DNA from: Candidatus Rifleibacteriota bacterium
GTDB lineage: Bacteria > Muiribacteriota > Ozemobacteria > Ozemobacterales > Ozemobacteraceae
Assembly (NCBI GenBank): GCA_012517355.1
Contig: JAAYVD010000043.1
Coordinates: 1-47,565 of the forward strand
Direction of reading: 5' to 3'
DNA: 47,565 bases
This document shows positions 8,027-17,243 of this stretch, one piece after another. The translations under genes and the position numbers were made by a program. The notes below the pieces were generated by a model. The model did no database searches and was not told the origin of the DNA. It was given only the letters and a program-made list of their open reading frames with translations. Every line of letters begins with the position of its first letter. Position 1 is the stretch's first letter.

Positions 8027-8206
8027 GGGGCGTGCTCCTGTCATGCGGGATGGCGGGACGGATCGGACGGCGCTCCAGGGTACCACGTTTCCCGCCTTGC
8101 ATGTCACGCTGACCTGGTCTATGGTTATCCCCTGGAACGTCATTCCCCGCCTGGCGTCAACCATGCTGGTTCCTTGCCGGAGCGGCATACCATGAGGAGG
8201 ATCATC

Positions 8207-9256
8207 ATGAAACAGCTCGCCATCGTCCTGTGTCTTCCGCTCGTCTTGCTGGCAGGGGGGGCGGCCATCGCCGGGACCCCTCTCGGGGGCCTGGCCGTCG
8301 CCCTTTCCCCGGCCGGGGACATCCTGACCGCCGGCGGCGACAACCGGACCCTCTACGTCCTCGATGCCCAGAAACTCGAGGTCACCAGCCGGACCTGGCT
8401 GGGTGTCTGCATCTGCGACCTGAAGTTCAGCGCGGACGGCGGCCGGCTGCTGGTCCAGGATACGGACGGGGCCATCCACCTCGTCGACACGAAGACCTGG
8501 AAGGTCGAGAAGACCGAACCCAAGGCCGACCTGATGAGCGTCGCGCACACCGCCGACCTCCTGGCCGGGCTGAACGCCGATTACAACGGGAACATCGTCC
8601 GGTTCCTCTCCCGCGCCGACCTGGCCGAGAAGGGGAAGGTCGCCTTTCCCAAGGGGGAACGGGTCATCGCCCTGGGACTGAACGCGGCGGGAACCCGGCT
8701 GGCCGTGCTGATGGAGGCCATGGCCGACGAGTCCGAACCCAAGGGGGCGAAGCCTCCCGCCGAGCTGAAGGGGTTGGCCGCGGAGGAGTTCAAGCTGAAG
8801 AACGACGGCAAGACCGCGAAGTTCGCCGTGTTCAGCGTTCCCGACGGGGCGAAGGTGGCCGAGCACAAGCTGTTCTTTTCGACCTCCAGCAGTGGCTGGA
8901 AGGTGTTCTTCCAGGGGGATGACGTGCTGCTCGTGAACTACAGCAACCTGAATGCGAAGGTCGGGGCCAAGGGCGAGGTGTCGCTCTTCCAGCTGGACAA
9001 CAGCTTCAACTATGGCATCGGCGCCTCCCCCGACCAGAAGGTCCTGCTGACCGGCGGGCTGTCAGACGGCACCTATACCACGGTCGAGGGGCTGCGGAAG
9101 GTGACTTTCAAGAACGACCGGATGCCGACCTGGCCGGAATACTACAAGGGTTTCACCGTCGCCGCCGACGGGACGGCCTTCGGATCGACCTCCGGCTACC
9201 GGCTCATCCGGATCAAGGCGGACGGCAGCTTCGACAAGAGCATCCCGGTGTTCTGA
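8207..9256 (+). CDS. exported beta-propeller-like protein
   Basis: 349 residues. The ATG at 8207 follows gaggagg (8194-8200) and opens a signal peptide (MKQLAIVLCLPLVLLAGGAAIAG). The mature part has repeated blade-like segments (LAVALSPAGDILTAGGDNRTLYVLDAQ, DLKFSADGGRLLVQDTDGAIHLVDTKTWKVE, VIALGLNAAGTRLAVL, YYKGFTVAADGTAFGSTSGYRLIRIKADGS). This is typical of YVTN/WD40-type propellers. There are no catalytic residues, so it may be a binding or scaffold protein outside the cytoplasm. It is divergently transcribed from the Sel1 gene. Specific function is unknown. Confidence 0.8.
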   Translation: MKQLAIVLCLPLVLLAGGAAIAGTPLGGLAVALSPAGDILTAGGDNRTLYVLDAQKLEVTSRTWLGVCICDLKFSADGGRLLVQDTDGAIHLVDTKTWKVEKTEPKADLMSVAHTADLLAGLNADYNGNIVRFLSRADLAEKGKVAFPKGERVIALGLNAAGTRLAVLMEAMADESEPKGAKPPAELKGLAAEEFKLKNDGKTAKFAVFSVPDGAKVAEHKLFFSTSSSGWKVFFQGDDVLLVNYSNLNAKVGAKGEVSLFQLDNSFNYGIGASPDQKVLLTGGLSDGTYTTVEGLRKVTFKNDRMPTWPEYYKGFTVAADGTAFGSTSGYRLIRIKADGSFDKSIPVF

Positions 9257-9270
9257 GCGGGGCACCCGGG

Positions 9271-9384
9271 CGCGGTCTCGGCGCCGGTCTCGGCGCCGGT
9301 CTCTGCGTCGGTCTCGGCGCCGGTCTCTGCGCCGGTCTCTGCGCCGGTCCTTGTGCCTGTCTCTGCGCCGGTCCCCGCGCCGGG
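9271..9384. repeat. 12-bp tandem repeat, about nine copies
   Basis: Units of the form cgccggtctcgg or cgccggtctctg follow each other without interruption between the propeller gene and the kinase operon. They are slightly diverged. A frame runs through part of it, but the kinase start at 9701 has its own binding site, so the array is probably non-coding. The remaining 300 bp before the kinase show no other gene. Confidence 0.9.
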
Positions 9385-9700
9385 CGCTCCCTGCCCGGCG
9401 TGGGCCGTCCGGAGCAGGCGGTGGGGCGTCCGCCGCCCACCCCTGCGGGCTGGCCGGCCGTCGTGGCCGTCCGGACGGGCGCCACCCCCGAGCGGATGTC
9501 CGTGTCGCCGCGGGGTCCCCCTCCCCGCCGATGACCAAGGCTGCCGCCGCGGGGTGGGGAAGACGCCGGTTCCAGCCGGGGTCGCGGCTCCCGGTTCCGG
9601 GCGGAGCAACTTCCCCCTGCCCGCCCGGCGGAATTCGGGTATACTCTCGGGGAGAGCGGCGCGGGCCGACCTGACGGCCCCCGCCGGGGAGTGGGAAGCC

Positions 9701-10615
9701 ATGTCACAACCGCCTTCCGTGCCCGTGCCTGCCGGCGCCGGTTCCGGCGACGCCGCCGTCCAGGCCAGGAAGTTCGAGGCGATCGGGCGGCTGGCCTCGG
9801 GGATCACCCACGAGATCAACACGCCCATGCATTACCTTGGCACCAATCTCGGCTTCCTCGAGACCGCCTTCCGCGACCTGCTCGCCCTGCAGCACCGCTA
9901 CCGCGACCTGCTCGGGCAGGTGCAGGCCGGCACCGGGGTGACCCCCGACGATCTCGCCACCCTGGCCAATCTCGAGCGGCAGCTCGATCCGGCCTACCTC
10001 GAGCGCGAGATCGGGGTCACCCTGAAACAGTCGCGGGAAGGGATCGACCAGGTGGCGAAGATGGTGCTCGCGCTGAAAGACGTGTCCCATCCCTCCCTGC
10101 ACGAGATCACGCTGACCGACCTGAACCGATGCCTGCAGAGCGTGGCCCTGATCACCCGCCACGAATGGAAGCGGGTGGCCGAGCTGCGGTTCGACCTGGC
10201 CGCCGACCTGCCGCTGGTGCCCTGTTCCCGCGACGAGATCACCCAGGTGGTGCTGAACCTCGTGGTGAATGCCGCCCACGCCGTGGCCGGCCGGGTCAAG
10301 GCGGCCGGGGGCGGGCTGGGGGCGATCACCCTGGCCACGCGCGCCGACGGGGCGGCCGTGCAGGTCGAGGTGACCGACGACGGCGGCGGCATCGCGCCCG
10401 AGCACCAGGCCTGCCTGTTCACCCCCGGGTTCACCACCAAGGCGGCCGGTCAGGGAACCGGGCAGGGACTGGCCATCGCCCGCGACATCGTGGTGCGGCG
10501 GCACGGCGGCGAGCTGACCTTCACCACCGAACCGGGCCTTGGCACCACCTTCCGGCTGCGGCTTCCCCTCGAGCGCCCGGCGGCCGGCGCCTCCCCGGCG
10601 GGAGACGCGCCATGA
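9701..10615 (+). CDS. sensor histidine kinase, soluble, first gene of the signalling operon
   Basis: 304 residues, with no membrane segments, so it acts in the cytoplasm. The H-box AIGRLASGITHEINTPMHYL holds phosphorylatable His37. A helical region (about 55-135) follows, then the ATP-binding domain with N-box QVVLNLVVNAAHAV (Asn186/Asn190), G1 VTDDGGGI and G2 GQGTGQGLAIARDIV. There is no sensor domain beyond the first 20 residues, so input probably comes from a partner protein. The start is the ATG after ggggagtgggaagcc. The TGA overlaps the next ATG (ATGA at 10612-10615), which implies translational coupling. The likely targets are the receiver domains of the next two genes. Confidence 0.92.
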   Translation: MSQPPSVPVPAGAGSGDAAVQARKFEAIGRLASGITHEINTPMHYLGTNLGFLETAFRDLLALQHRYRDLLGQVQAGTGVTPDDLATLANLERQLDPAYLEREIGVTLKQSREGIDQVAKMVLALKDVSHPSLHEITLTDLNRCLQSVALITRHEWKRVAELRFDLAADLPLVPCSRDEITQVVLNLVVNAAHAVAGRVKAAGGGLGAITLATRADGAAVQVEVTDDGGGIAPEHQACLFTPGFTTKAAGQGTGQGLAIARDIVVRRHGGELTFTTEPGLGTTFRLRLPLERPAAGASPAGDAP

Positions 10616-11922
10616 GCCTGCTGGACCGGGTCGCCGGGCTGTTCGCCGGGGTGCGGGGAAGCGCGGTTCCCGAGGCCATTCCCGCCCCGGCCCTGCTGTT
10701 CGTCGACCCCGACCAGAACCTGCTCGACGGGCATCGCCGCATGCTGCGCTCCCTGCGCCCCGATTGGACGGCCCGCTACGTGACGGACGGTCCCGCCGCC
10801 CTGACCGAGCTGGCGGCCTCCCCCGCCGACGTGCTGGTGACCGAGATCGACCTGCCCTGCCGGGACGGCACCGATCTGCTCGCCTCCGTCCAGAAGCTGT
10901 TTCCCGCGGTAATCCGGATCGTCCTGTCGAGCGAGACCGATGCCGGGGCCGACGCCATCCTCCGCGCGACCCAGTCGGCCCACCAGTTCCTGGCCAAGCC
11001 CTGCCCGGCCGAGGTGCTGGTCAGCCGCATCGAGCACGCGGTCAGCCTGCGGCTGCTGCTGCGCCGGCCCGAGCTGACCCGCATCGTCGGCGGGCTTCCC
11101 CATCTGCCCAGCCTCCCCCCGGTCTACCTCGAGCTGGTGCGGGCCCTGTCCAACGACCGCGCCTCGATGAACGAGATCGGCGACATCCTCGCCCGCGACG
11201 TCGCCATGACCAGCCGCGTCCTGCACCTGGTCAACTCCGCCTTCTTCGGGCTGCCGCGCAAGGTGACCAGCCCGCGGGAGGCGGCCGTGCTGCTCGGGGT
11301 CAACACCCTCAAGTCGCTGGTGCTCTACGTCCGGCTGTTCTTTTCCGCCCCCGATTCCAAGCTGCCCGGGTTCGGCCTCGACGAGCTGTGGACCCACTGC
11401 TCGCTGACCGGACGGCTGTCCCGCGAGATCGCGCGGGCCGAAGGGACCGACAGCCGGGCGCAGGAGCAGGCCTACCTGGCAGGGATCCTCCACGACATCG
11501 GCAAGCTGCTGGTGCTGGAGGCCCCCCGCTACCTGGGCCGGCTGGAGAGCTACCTGTGGGCGGGCGAAAGCCTGGCGGACATCGAATACCGCGAGTTCGG
11601 CACCTCGCACGCCGAGATCGGGGCCTACCTGCTGGGTTTGTGGGGGTTCCCCGACGCGGTGGTCGAGGCGGTCGCCCTGCACCACCGCCCGCAGCAGATC
11701 TTCCAGGACGCGTTCTCGGTGGTGACGGCGGTCACCGTCGCCAACGCCTTCCTCGAGGCCGGTCCGGGCAAACCCCCGGCCATCGATCCCGGCTACCTGT
11801 CGGGCATCGGCGCCTCCCATCGGCTGGCTGCCTGGAAGGAACTGGCCGCCCCCATCCTGGCCAAGGCCGAGGCCCGCACCCTGACCCCGGCCACCCCCCC
11901 GACGGAAGGACCACGGACATGA
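10612..11922 (+). CDS. receiver-like domain fused to HDOD domain, with Glu in place of the phospho-Asp
   Basis: 436 residues. Residues about 26-140 form a receiver fold (LLFVDPDQNLL, VLVTEIDLPCRDG, IRIVLSS, FLAKPCP with Lys129). The position that is Asp in canonical receivers is Glu78 (codon GAG), so phosphotransfer there is not expected and the domain may mimic the phosphorylated state. An HDOD domain follows (about 150-370: LPSLPPVYLELVRALS, DVAMTSRVLHLVNSAFFG, LGVNTLKSLVL, AGILHDIGKL, ALHHRPQQI). HDOD proteins are regulatory outputs in bacterial signalling. It overlaps both neighbours by four bases. Confidence 0.92.
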   Translation: MSLLDRVAGLFAGVRGSAVPEAIPAPALLFVDPDQNLLDGHRRMLRSLRPDWTARYVTDGPAALTELAASPADVLVTEIDLPCRDGTDLLASVQKLFPAVIRIVLSSETDAGADAILRATQSAHQFLAKPCPAEVLVSRIEHAVSLRLLLRRPELTRIVGGLPHLPSLPPVYLELVRALSNDRASMNEIGDILARDVAMTSRVLHLVNSAFFGLPRKVTSPREAAVLLGVNTLKSLVLYVRLFFSAPDSKLPGFGLDELWTHCSLTGRLSREIARAEGTDSRAQEQAYLAGILHDIGKLLVLEAPRYLGRLESYLWAGESLADIEYREFGTSHAEIGAYLLGLWGFPDAVVEAVALHHRPQQIFQDAFSVVTAVTVANAFLEAGPGKPPAIDPGYLSGIGASHRLAAWKELAAPILAKAEARTLTPATPPTEGPRT

Positions 11923-13106
11923 GCCCCGATTCCCCCCACCGCATCCTGCTCGTCGACGACGACGAGAACTTCCTGGCCGCCACCGCCCGCGCCTTCCACC
12001 GGCAGTATCCGATCACCACCGCCGCGAGCGGGGAAGCCGGGCTGCAGGCGATCGGGAGCGACGGGCCGTTCGCCGTGATCATTTCCGACTTCAGCATGCC
12101 GCGCCTGGACGGCATCCGGTTCCTCAGCCGGGTGCGCGAACTGGCCCCCGACTCGGTGCGCATGATCCTGACCGGGGTGGGCGACCTGACCATCGCCATG
12201 GATGCGGTCAACGAGGGCCACATCTTCCGGTTCCTGACCAAGCCCTGCCCCACCGCGACGCTGGCCCGGGCGATCGAGGCGGGGCTCCACCAGTACCGGC
12301 TGCTCGAAGCAGAGAAGGAGACCCGCCGACAGGAAGTCCGCATCGCCGCCGAGATCCAGCAGGCCCTGCTGCTCGAGCCGGCGCCGACGGGCATCCGGGG
12401 CGGGGAGGTGGCCGCCCTGACCATCCCGTCCGAAGGCGCCGACGGCGATTTCATCGACTTCTTCGACCATTCCACGACCTGTCTCGACGTCATCGTCGGC
12501 GACGTGATGGGGAAGGGGATTCCCGCCGCGCTGATCGGGGCGGGCACCAAGTCGCGGTTTTCCCGCATTTTGACCCGTTTGCTGACCGCTTCGGCGGGCG
12601 GCGGCGCCGGCAGCGGGCCGGCCGTCCTGCCCTCGCCCGAGGGCATCATGCGTCGGCTGCAGGGCGAGATGGGCGACCGGCTGTTCGACCTGCACCGGTT
12701 CGTCACGTTGTGCTACGCCCGGTTCGATTTCGCGGCGCGGCGGCTCACCTTCGTCGATGCCGGCCACATGCCCACCATGCACGTGTCGGGGGCGGACGGC
12801 CTCTGCCGGGAGGTGAAGGGAATGGGCTGCCCGCTGGGATTCCCCTTCCTGCCGCCCTACCAGGAGGTGACGATCGACATCGGACCGGGCGACGTCTTCC
12901 TGCTGTTCTCGGACGGCCTGCTGGAGGGCGCCAACGCCAGTCGCGAGGTGTTCGGACTGTCGCGCATCGCCAGCGCGCTGACGAGGCGGCGCGCCGCCCC
13001 GGCGACGGACATCCTCGACGGCCTGCTGGCCGAGTTCCGGGGCTTCGTTGCCCGCGAGTCCTTTCACGACGACGTCTCCTGCGTGGTGGTGAAGGTCGGG
13101 GGGTAG
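11919..13106 (+). CDS. response regulator with RsbU-type PP2C serine phosphatase output
   Basis: 395 residues. The receiver domain (about 7-125) is canonical: LLVDDDENFL, VIISDFSMPRLDG with phospho-acceptor Asp57, and FLTKPCP with Lys108. A linker helix (EKETRRQEVRIAAEIQQALLLEP) leads into a PPM/SpoIIE-like phosphatase domain (about 155-395). Metal-binding motifs there are GADGDFIDFF, IVGDVMGKGIPAAL, LLFSDGLLEG and ESFHDDVSCVVV. Such proteins dephosphorylate anti-anti-sigma factors in partner-switching pathways. No STAS or RsbW partner is in this window, so its target must lie elsewhere. The start ATG overlaps the upstream TGA (ATGA at 11919-11922). Confidence 0.94.
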   Translation: MSPDSPHRILLVDDDENFLAATARAFHRQYPITTAASGEAGLQAIGSDGPFAVIISDFSMPRLDGIRFLSRVRELAPDSVRMILTGVGDLTIAMDAVNEGHIFRFLTKPCPTATLARAIEAGLHQYRLLEAEKETRRQEVRIAAEIQQALLLEPAPTGIRGGEVAALTIPSEGADGDFIDFFDHSTTCLDVIVGDVMGKGIPAALIGAGTKSRFSRILTRLLTASAGGGAGSGPAVLPSPEGIMRRLQGEMGDRLFDLHRFVTLCYARFDFAARRLTFVDAGHMPTMHVSGADGLCREVKGMGCPLGFPFLPPYQEVTIDIGPGDVFLLFSDGLLEGANASREVFGLSRIASALTRRRAAPATDILDGLLAEFRGFVARESFHDDVSCVVVKVGG

Positions 13107-13265
13107 CCGCGAGGGCCGGCTGGCTGTGGCGGCCGCCCAGCCCGGGGCAGGGGGCGCTGGCGGCCGGGCTGGGAACGATCTTGACGGAGGGTCGGGGCAG
13201 GGCTACCCTGGCTTCGGGGATACATCGCTCGGCGGCGGTTTACGCCCCGACACTGGAGGACACCC

Positions 13266-13667
13266 ATGCGGAAGAAGACCCTGGCCGGTTCCCTGGGCAG
13301 CACCTATCTGCGCTGCCTGATCCTGATGGCGAAGGCCGACGGCAAGATCCTGCCCGAGGAGATCGATTTCATCAACCTGCACGCTGCCGCCATGGGAGTC
13401 GAGGAGCGGGTGCTGTGGTCCGAGGTGCCCGCCGACCTGTCCTTCGTCGATGCAGCCGCCGTCTCCCCCGAAATGGCGCTGCAGATCATCAAGGACTGCA
13501 TCTTCCTGGCCAACGCCGACGGCGAATACTCGCCCAACGAACGCGAACTGCTCGAGCTGATGGCCGGCCGCCTCGGCATCCGGCAGGAGGCGTTCGAGCG
13601 CCTGGAAGCCCGCCTGATCGGGCTGTGGCGCCTGGTCGACCGGATGCGCCAGCCCGACCGGCCGTAG
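13266..13667 (+). CDS. TerB-like small helical protein
   Basis: 133 residues. The ATG follows ctggagga. The pattern RCLILMAKADGKILPEEIDFINLHAAAMG, repeated as DCIFLANADGEYSPNERELLELMAGRLGI, is that of TerB/DjlA-N-type domains. In these, two helical hairpins each carry an acidic ADGx(I/Y)xxxE loop that can bind metal. It is probably cytoplasmic. It sits alone after the signalling operon on the same strand and ends just before a convergent gene. TerB relatives are linked to stress responses, but the exact role is unknown. Confidence 0.8.
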   Translation: MRKKTLAGSLGSTYLRCLILMAKADGKILPEEIDFINLHAAAMGVEERVLWSEVPADLSFVDAAAVSPEMALQIIKDCIFLANADGEYSPNERELLELMAGRLGIRQEAFERLEARLIGLWRLVDRMRQPDRP

Positions 13668-13712
13668 CGGCCGGCCGTCGCCCGACGTTCGCCCGACCGG
13701 CCCGAGCTTCTC

Positions 13713-14219
13713 CTACTTCTTCGTCCAATCGCTCCGCAGCAGGAGTTCCTCTTCGGTCACCCACCCTTTCTGGATCTTGCCGTTGGCATCGGGGATGGTC
13801 TGCACCAGGAGCGTGTCGCCGACGTATTCGAGGATCTTGAACCGGACGTCGCGCGAAATCTTGTACCGGCGGGGTTTGAAGAAGAGGTTTTTCTTGAGGA
13901 CGTTGTGCTCGTCGCCACGCCGCTCGTAGAGGTAGAGGTCGGTCTTCGTCCGGAACTCGCCGGCGACCGCCGTGGCGGGGGCGGCGGCGGGGGCGCCCGG
14001 TTCGGCCGGGGTGGGCGGTTTGGCGGGTTCGGCGGCCGGCCTGGCCGGTTGGGCGGCGGGGGTGGCCTTGCCGCTCGCGCCGGCCGCCACCTTGGTGCCG
14101 CAGGCGGGGCAGAATTTCGCCGTCGCGTTCAGCTTGGCGCCGCACGATTCGCAGAAGGCGGCCCAGGCAGGCAGGGTGAGGGCCAGACAGAAGACCAGGA
14201 GCAGTCCGAGGGTACGCAT
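13713..14219 (-). CDS. exported zinc-ribbon protein with Pro/Ala linker and SH3-like C-terminus
   Basis: 168 residues with signal peptide MRTLGLLLVFCLALTLPAWA and gggagg before the ATG. Directly after cleavage comes a four-cysteine zinc ribbon (CESCGAKLNATAKFCPACG). Next is a Pro/Ala-rich linker (about 48-86), then a beta-rich domain ending in VQTIPDANGKIQKGWVTEEELLL, typical of bacterial SH3-like folds. The gene at 39872-40621 has exactly the same architecture, so the two are paralogues. A zinc ribbon exposed outside the cytoplasm is unusual. It may act in metal or redox binding, or in protein contacts at the envelope. Confidence 0.82.
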   Translation of the reverse strand: MRTLGLLLVFCLALTLPAWAAFCESCGAKLNATAKFCPACGTKVAAGASGKATPAAQPARPAAEPAKPPTPAEPGAPAAAPATAVAGEFRTKTDLYLYERRGDEHNVLKKNLFFKPRRYKISRDVRFKILEYVGDTLLVQTIPDANGKIQKGWVTEEELLLRSDWTKK

Positions 14220-14450
14220 TTCATCAACCTCCCATAAGTGGGGCCGTCGCCGGCCCCGGATCTCCCGACATGTTACCCGGATTCCCCGCCCCTCTCAACC
14301 ATGTCCGCGGCCCGGCAGCAATCCGCACTCATCGATGCGAGGCCTTTCTGACGGACAAAAAGACCCTCCAGCCTTTCGACTGACTCATCAATCCACGTTC
14401 TTCATCCACCCATCGATGCTGATTGCGCAGGTCGTGTTGGCGATTCCCTT

Positions 14451-14522
14451 CGCCATTTTCCCTCCCCTCCCCCTTCCCCTGCCGCCCTCGAGGTTTCTGT
14501 CGAAATGCTGAAGTCTCAACAA
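14451..14522 (+). repeat. dispersed AT-richer repeat, copy 1
   Basis: About 70 bp starting cgccattttcccnccc, continuing through a C-rich run into gccgccctcgaggtttctg and cgaaatgctgaagtctc, then an A-run. The same order of blocks is present at 39561-39627 in the same orientation. It lies in the 499-bp divergent gap between the zinc-ribbon gene and the next exported protein. No other gene or convincing promoter was seen in that gap. Confidence 0.85.
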
Positions 14523-14718
14523 AAATGTCCGCAGGCATCTGCCCCATTCACAAGTCATGCCCAAGTTGTCCGGAAAACCGCACCAGAGGGCATCGTGAGA
14601 TTGGCTGGTGGACCCGATGGGATGATTCGGGGATGCTCGACCCCAATCGAGGGCGGTGCGGAGTGGTATGATAAGACGCATGAAAATGCCGGGAATGTCA
14701 GATCGGGAGGGTGCGGGA

Positions 14719-15624
14719 ATGGGGATCGGCAGGGGTGGGTGGAGGTGGTTGCTGGTGTTGTTGGTGGCCCAGGCCTGGTCGTTTACCGGCCCGATTGCCG
14801 GTGAGCCGGTGGCGGTCGTCACGACGGAACCCGCGTTGCCGGCGGCCGCTTCCGCGGCGGTACCGGGCCCGGCGGCCGCGGGGGACGCGGCCAGTCCGGG
14901 GACCGGTGCCGCCGGATGGCCCGGCGGCCTCGACCTGGCGGCGATGGAAAAGATCCTGGCAGCGGCGGAAAAGGTCCGCCAGGAGAAGATCCCCGAGGCG
15001 CTGACGAAGAAGAGGGGCCCCTTCGACAAGGGAAACTACGATCCGAACCGGCACCTGGCGGCCTTTCCCGCCCTTCGCCTGGAGCCCGGCAAGACCCTCG
15101 ATTTCGTGTATGACCTGCAGGAACTGGGCGGCCACCCGGTGGTGTACGCCCGCCCGGCGACGGCGACGCCCTTCGCTTCCCTGGCCGAATTCAAGAAGGA
15201 AAACCCGCGGCGGTATTTTCTGGGCGATCCGGTGCGCTTTCAGCCCCAATACCTTCCGGCGATCCAGGCCGACGGAACCCCAGACGGGTTCCTGCAGCTG
15301 GCCATGCTGGTGCTCACCTCGGAACAGTTCTACATCTTCTGGCATGCCTCCTACTATGTGCTGTGGCCGGTGATCGACCGCCCAACCCTCGACGACATCG
15401 TCAAGACGACCATTCCCCCGGATCTGCAGGCCTCGGCCACCGCCCTCGACGTCACACCCCACGTGGCCATGGCCACCGACTCGGTGGCCGTCGACTACGT
15501 CGTCTTTACGCCTTGGGGCGGATTCAAGCGGATCTTCTGGACCGTCAGCCGGGTCTTCCCGCACCGCTTTCTCGGGGTCCGGGAGGAGGTCATCCTGAAA
15601 TACGAGAGCCGCATCCGCTTCTGA
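14719..15624 (+). CDS. exported protein of unknown function
   Basis: 301 residues from ATG 14719, chosen because gggagg (14705-14710) lies eight bases upstream. It opens a signal peptide (GWRWLLVLLVAQAWSFTGPIAG). An Ala/Pro-rich stretch (about 40-75) separates it from a globular part with many aromatic residues (FYIFWHASYYVLWPVID, VAVDYVVFTPWGGFKRIFWTVSRVFPHRF). I recognise no family or catalytic motif. It stands alone and is followed by repeat-bearing intergenic DNA. Confidence 0.7.
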   Translation: MGIGRGGWRWLLVLLVAQAWSFTGPIAGEPVAVVTTEPALPAAASAAVPGPAAAGDAASPGTGAAGWPGGLDLAAMEKILAAAEKVRQEKIPEALTKKRGPFDKGNYDPNRHLAAFPALRLEPGKTLDFVYDLQELGGHPVVYARPATATPFASLAEFKKENPRRYFLGDPVRFQPQYLPAIQADGTPDGFLQLAMLVLTSEQFYIFWHASYYVLWPVIDRPTLDDIVKTTIPPDLQASATALDVTPHVAMATDSVAVDYVVFTPWGGFKRIFWTVSRVFPHRFLGVREEVILKYESRIRF

Positions 15625-15836
15625 TCACCGTTGGCGCGGATCAACCCCCGCGAGCCGCCCGAACAGGGGAACCGCACCCCCTTCCGTGGAGGCGGGGGGA
15701 TGTTCAGACCGGGTGCCGGTCTGATCTTTGGACTCGAGGGCCCGGCAGACCGGGATTCGGGGTACGAGGGCTTGGGGGGCCGGGGTGACCGGGTGGGCGG
15801 TCCTGGAAAGGAACCTGCCGCCGGCCGCAGGTTCCG

Positions 15837-15925
15837 ACCGACACGATGTCGGAAGTGCCCCTGTGCCGCCACGGATGGCGGCGCGAAACGCGAGTTTCGC
15901 GCATCGCACAGGGGCCCTCAGCGGA
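15837..15925 (-). repeat. 83-bp family repeat, well-preserved intergenic copy
   Basis: On the plus strand it reads ccgaccgacacgatgtcgg, then ccgccacggatggcggc, then gcgaaacgcgagtttcgc with gcatcgcacagggg. This is the reverse complement of the unit at 4045-4119, with all three hairpins intact. It fills the end of the 293-bp gap after the exported protein gene and reaches the stop codon of the next gene. Confidence 0.85.
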
Positions 15926-17243
15926 CGGCCTGGATGGCGGCGGCGGGGATGGCGACGGGGATCTTGAACTCGAAATACAGGTCGAGGCCGAACACCTCGC
16001 GCAGCGCGTCGTAGAGGAGGTTTCCCGCCTCGCCCCGGCCGAGCCGGGCTTCGAGCGAGGCCCAGTTCTCCCGGTCGGTGCGCCAGAGGACGGTCAGGTG
16101 TCGGCGCAGGGCTTCCCGCGACAGGGCCTCGAAATCGGACACGGTGAAATCGAGGCTGGCCAGCGCCCCCCGCACCCTCAACCAATCGGGCAGGCGGCGT
16201 TGCAGCACGCGCAGCCAGCGGGATTCCTGCCGCTTGCTGGGGCCCAGGCGGGCGGTGATGGCCTCCCAGCCGGCCGAGGCGATCCCGGCGAGTTCCCGCG
16301 GAAACTCGCGTTGGAAGTCGGCCAGGAAGGCCGCCGACAGGGCGGGGTCGAGAGAATCGCCGAACCGTGCCAGGTCGTAGGGATACATGACGTAGGCGGA
16401 GACCCAGCCCCGGTCGCGGGCGAAGTCGGGGGCGGGGGAGAACTTGTACTTCCCGTACAGCGATTCGCGGTGGGAGCCGAGAGACCCGTCGACCTGCAGG
16501 CCGACGAAGAAGAACAGGTTGTCGTCGGATCGCAGCAGGAACCGGTTGAAGGCGTAGGTATTCAGGCCGCCCAGGCCGGTCACCTCGCGGATGATCCGGG
16601 AACTCACCAGCGGCAGGTCGGGAACGTCGCGGACGACATGGGTGTTGTGGACGAACACCAGCGACAGCCGGTCGAGCCACTTCTGCACGTCGGCCGGAAC
16701 GGCGTCCGTCATGGGCGGCAACCGCTGTTCGAGCCGTTGCCGGTTGGCGGCGCTGAGTCGGGCCAGGGCGGCGTAGCCGTCCCCGTCCAGCGCAAGGCCG
16801 CCGCCGTGGCGGACCCACAGCGACCGCCAGAGGGAGGCCGATTGCCGCGGGCGCAGGCGGACCGGGTCATCGAAGGCGCGGAACTGCCGTTCCAGAAACT
16901 CCTGGACGAGGGTCCGACGGTGGTCGGGGGCCAGCCCCAGCGGGTCGTGGATGCCGCGCCCGGCCAGGAACTCCTGGAACGGCAACTGGCAGAGCATCTC
17001 GACCCACAGGGCGCGCAGCGGCTCCCGCGGCCCCTTCCCGGTGTTCGTGAGCAGGTATTCCAGAAGCAGTTCGACGGAGGAGGAGAACCGGGGCTCGTCC
17101 TCCTCGACGGCCAGGGGCGCGGCCGACGCGCCGGTTCCGATCAGGAGCCAGGCGGCCATCGCCACCCACACGACCGTGGAAGCCGGACCAGGGAAGGGAT
17201 GCGGCCGGGGCCGGGAGCTTCCGGATGTTGCTGAGGGGATCAT
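15918..17243 (-). CDS. exported protein of unknown function, 441 residues
   Basis: The ATG at 17243 follows ggag with nine bases spacing. The N-terminus has a Pro/Arg-rich n-region of about 24 residues and then a signal core (STVVWVAMAAWLLIGTGASA). The mature protein has no membrane segments. Conserved-looking blocks include LVFVHNTHVVRDVPDLP, GGLNTYAFNRFLLRSDDNLFFFVGLQVDG and GWVSAYVMYPYDLARFGDSLDP. These suggest a compact globular fold, but I cannot match it to a family. It ends within or next to the 83-bp repeat copy and is not obviously in an operon. Confidence 0.75.
   Translation of the reverse strand: MIPSATSGSSRPRPHPFPGPASTVVWVAMAAWLLIGTGASAAPLAVEEDEPRFSSSVELLLEYLLTNTGKGPREPLRALWVEMLCQLPFQEFLAGRGIHDPLGLAPDHRRTLVQEFLERQFRAFDDPVRLRPRQSASLWRSLWVRHGGGLALDGDGYAALARLSAANRQRLEQRLPPMTDAVPADVQKWLDRLSLVFVHNTHVVRDVPDLPLVSSRIIREVTGLGGLNTYAFNRFLLRSDDNLFFFVGLQVDGSLGSHRESLYGKYKFSPAPDFARDRGWVSAYVMYPYDLARFGDSLDPALSAAFLADFQREFPRELAGIASAGWEAITARLGPSKRQESRWLRVLQRRLPDWLRVRGALASLDFTVSDFEALSREALRRHLTVLWRTDRENWASLEARLGRGEAGNLLYDALREVFGLDLYFEFKIPVAIPAAAIQAVR

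Noticed and set aside
9353-9700. N-terminal extension of the sensor kinase through the 12-bp repeat region
   Set aside because: The extension is Pro/Arg-rich. The ATG at 9701 has a ribosome binding site and directly precedes the conserved kinase sequence.
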